Source of the DNA: Muribaculaceae bacterium
GTDB taxonomy: Bacteria; Bacteroidota; Bacteroidia; Bacteroidales; Muribaculaceae
NCBI GenBank assembly: GCA_017624155.1
Contig: JAGANS010000069.1
Span: 1-45,675 of the forward strand
Reading direction: 5' to 3'
Length of the DNA: 45,675 nucleotides
A model generated the notes under the pieces. That model worked only from the letters and a program-made list of their open reading frames with translations, did not search any database and was not told the origin of the DNA. How positions within the stretch are numbered: position 1 is the stretch's first letter; each line of letters starts with the position of its first letter. Below, one piece after another: positions 44,097 through 45,675 of this stretch. The translations under genes were made by a program, and so were the position numbers.

Positions 44097-45675
44097 TTAG
44101 TTGGCGTATTTCACAGCCTCGACAATCAGCATCATCGATGACGTGTCTATCCCGGCTTCCCTGAGGTGCGGGTCATCGGCCCGCAGAGCTTTTTCGAGGC
44201 GGTCGGGATCGGCGGTGTCGGCGGAGGCATACAGGCGGTAGTAATTTATGGCTTCGCGCAGGTCGCCCAGGGCGCGGGCCACGTGGCCGGCATTCAGATA
44301 GTCGTCGGGCGAGGCTCCGAGAGCGATTATCTTGTCATACGATTCTTTGGCGCGGTCGAATTCGTGGGTCAGAAACTGAGTCCAGGCAAGGGCCCGCAGC
44401 GGTTTCATGGAATCGGGCGTCAGATAAGCAGCTTTGTAGAACTGTGCTTTGGCCCGGTCGGGCTTGCCGGCCTCGATGAGGGCATAGCCCAGGCTGAGGG
44501 CTACAGCAGGGTCGTCCGGGAGCATTTCGGCAAGACGTGTATAATATCCTGCGGCGCGCTCGGGCTTGCCGTCGCGGCGCAGGGCGGCGGCGAGGCGTCG
44601 CAATGTCCATTGCGAACCGCCGTCGAGCAGTTCGGCCTCTTCATATCGGCTGATGGCGGCGGGAATGTCGCCGGCACACTCGAGTGCGTAGCCCCATTGC
44701 TGCGAGCGGGCGGCGTCGGGCATCGATATGCCGTCGAGCATACGGAAGGCTGATGCTGCTTCGCGCCAGAATTTGTGTCTGAAGTAGAAGCCGGCGACGG
44801 TGGCCAGCAGCTCCTCGTTGTCAAATCCCGATGCGAGCGGCCGCACCTGCAGCATGTCGGGTGCCTCGCCGAACAGCGGGAAGAACTCGCCGCGTCGGCG
44901 GTGTATCTCGTAGAAGCGGTAAAGATTCTGCACGTATTTGTTGATTGCATTGCGCATCAGTCCGTCGCCCGAGGCCTTCTCGACCTCCGACATCGCCTGG
45001 CGTGCCTGCTCGGCCTGCATCTTCATGGCGCCGAGAGCGGCCTCGCGCTGTGAGGCCGGCATGGTGGCGGCGGCAAGCACAAGCGAGTATTTGTCGCTGT
45101 CGCAGAGTACAGGCACCATGCGCAGCAGATTGCCGAGGCTCCCCTCGAAGTCATCGACCGAGGCTACAGCCGAGTTGCCGTCATAAAATGGCAGGAACCA
45201 GTTGCTGAGACGGTGGAAGAAGGGAAAGTGCTTCATGTGGCGGAACGAACTCATCATTATGTCGCCGCCCTCGGCCTGGATGTCGCCGAGTTCCTTGAGC
45301 GTGCGGCCGATTTCGCTGCCGGCAAGGGCTTCCTCCCACTCAGGGTTCATGCCCTCGGCGAGCGATTCGGCATCGAATTCGCCGTTCTGAAGCTTGGCCT
45401 GCAGGTCGGGATCGATTTTCAACAGCGACGGTATTACTTCGTTCTGCATCTTCTCGGTGAGGCGCCGGGTATCGACCGTGCGCATGAATTCGATGGCTGT
45501 GAATGCGAAGTGCCGCTGCCAGCCCGGAATCTCCTTCATGGCTGCCAGCCGGTTGGCGATGTCGCGGGGTACCGGGCGATAGCGGTAGCGGTACATCGAT
45601 GCGGCGACGCCGGCCAGTGCGCGGGCATCAGTGTCGGGGTCGGCGCCGGTGTAGGCGCCGATGAGCAAGGCAAGG
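44097..45675 (-). CDS. TPR-repeat protein, 5' end beyond the window
   Basis: Partial gene: the frame is open to the right edge, so the true start is outside. About 525 residues are visible. The first half is helical without clear motifs (DIANRLAAMKEIPGWQRHFAF, MMSSFRHMKHFPFFHRLSNW); the second half has TPR units (GYALECAGDIPAAISRYEEA, AAGYYTRLAEMLPDDPAVAL, AKAQFYKAAYLTPDSMKPLR, DDYLNAGHVARALGDLREAI). It is likely a scaffold or adaptor; cellular location cannot be judged without the N-terminus. DUF4293 follows in the same operon. Confidence 0.82.
   Translation of the reverse strand, partial: LALLIGAYTGADPDTDARALAGVAASMYRYRYRPVPRDIANRLAAMKEIPGWQRHFAFTAIEFMRTVDTRRLTEKMQNEVIPSLLKIDPDLQAKLQNGEFDAESLAEGMNPEWEEALAGSEIGRTLKELGDIQAEGGDIMMSSFRHMKHFPFFHRLSNWFLPFYDGNSAVASVDDFEGSLGNLLRMVPVLCDSDKYSLVLAAATMPASQREAALGAMKMQAEQARQAMSEVEKASGDGLMRNAINKYVQNLYRFYEIHRRRGEFFPLFGEAPDMLQVRPLASGFDNEELLATVAGFYFRHKFWREAASAFRMLDGISMPDAARSQQWGYALECAGDIPAAISRYEEAELLDGGSQWTLRRLAAALRRDGKPERAAGYYTRLAEMLPDDPAVALSLGYALIEAGKPDRAKAQFYKAAYLTPDSMKPLRALAWTQFLTHEFDRAKESYDKIIALGASPDDYLNAGHVARALGDLREAINYYRLYASADTADPDRLEKALRADDPHLREAGIDTSSMMLIVEAVKYAN

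Overview
The window reads as a piece of chromosome from a gut Bacteroidota, order Bacteroidales, most likely the Muribaculaceae (S24-7) lineage. The evidence is repeated promoters of the Bacteroidota type (TTTG or TTG, about 20 bp, then TAnnTTTG), a Mfa/Fim-type fimbrillin cluster (DUF3575, DUF5119, fimbrillin), a DUF4293 protein, a single-chain serine dehydratase, a GH95 fucosidase under a membrane-bound AraC-type regulator, and GC-rich coding sequence. The family-level assignment is inference; no rRNA is present. The one RNA gene is a tRNA-Ser(UGA).

Layout. 1-3.1 kb: a complete periplasmic-binding-protein/permease/ATPase importer of the iron-siderophore/haem/cobalamin class. 3.1-9.5 kb: a one-component transmembrane regulator divergent from a 1,240-residue GH95 alpha-L-fucosidase, both bordered by unusual TTGAATG-type repeats. 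9.5-19.8 kb: mostly housekeeping genes (N-acetylmuramidase, pepD, a 56-residue membrane protein, a Skp-like lipoprotein, a TPR protein, gyrA, an acyltransferase, rplS, nagA). 19.8-24.9 kb: an SGNH esterase, an SLC45-like sugar transporter with a large extra domain followed by sdaA, the tRNA, and a PepSY-like secreted protein.

25.0-32.9 kb is the most interesting accessory region: a four-gene fimbrial operon whose promoter lies between two near-identical inverted repeats, followed by an SGNH hydrolase and a tyrosine recombinase. This looks like a phase-variable fimbria with an invertible promoter and a candidate invertase close by. 32.9-37.9 kb (minus strand) is a tight five-gene operon from one strong promoter: LysE-type exporter, CBM9-like protein, transglutaminase-like protein, NlpC/P60 endopeptidase and dipeptide epimerase. 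It appears built to take apart and use murein peptides.

38.0-45.7 kb: a lone AAA ATPase of the DUF4143 type whose promoter carries two perfect 17-bp palindromes, then uvrA, a serpin lipoprotein convergent with uvrA, a DUF4293 membrane protein and a TPR protein cut by the window edge. No CRISPR array, insertion sequence or prophage was seen. All assignments come from reading translations, motifs and spacing; no database search was possible.
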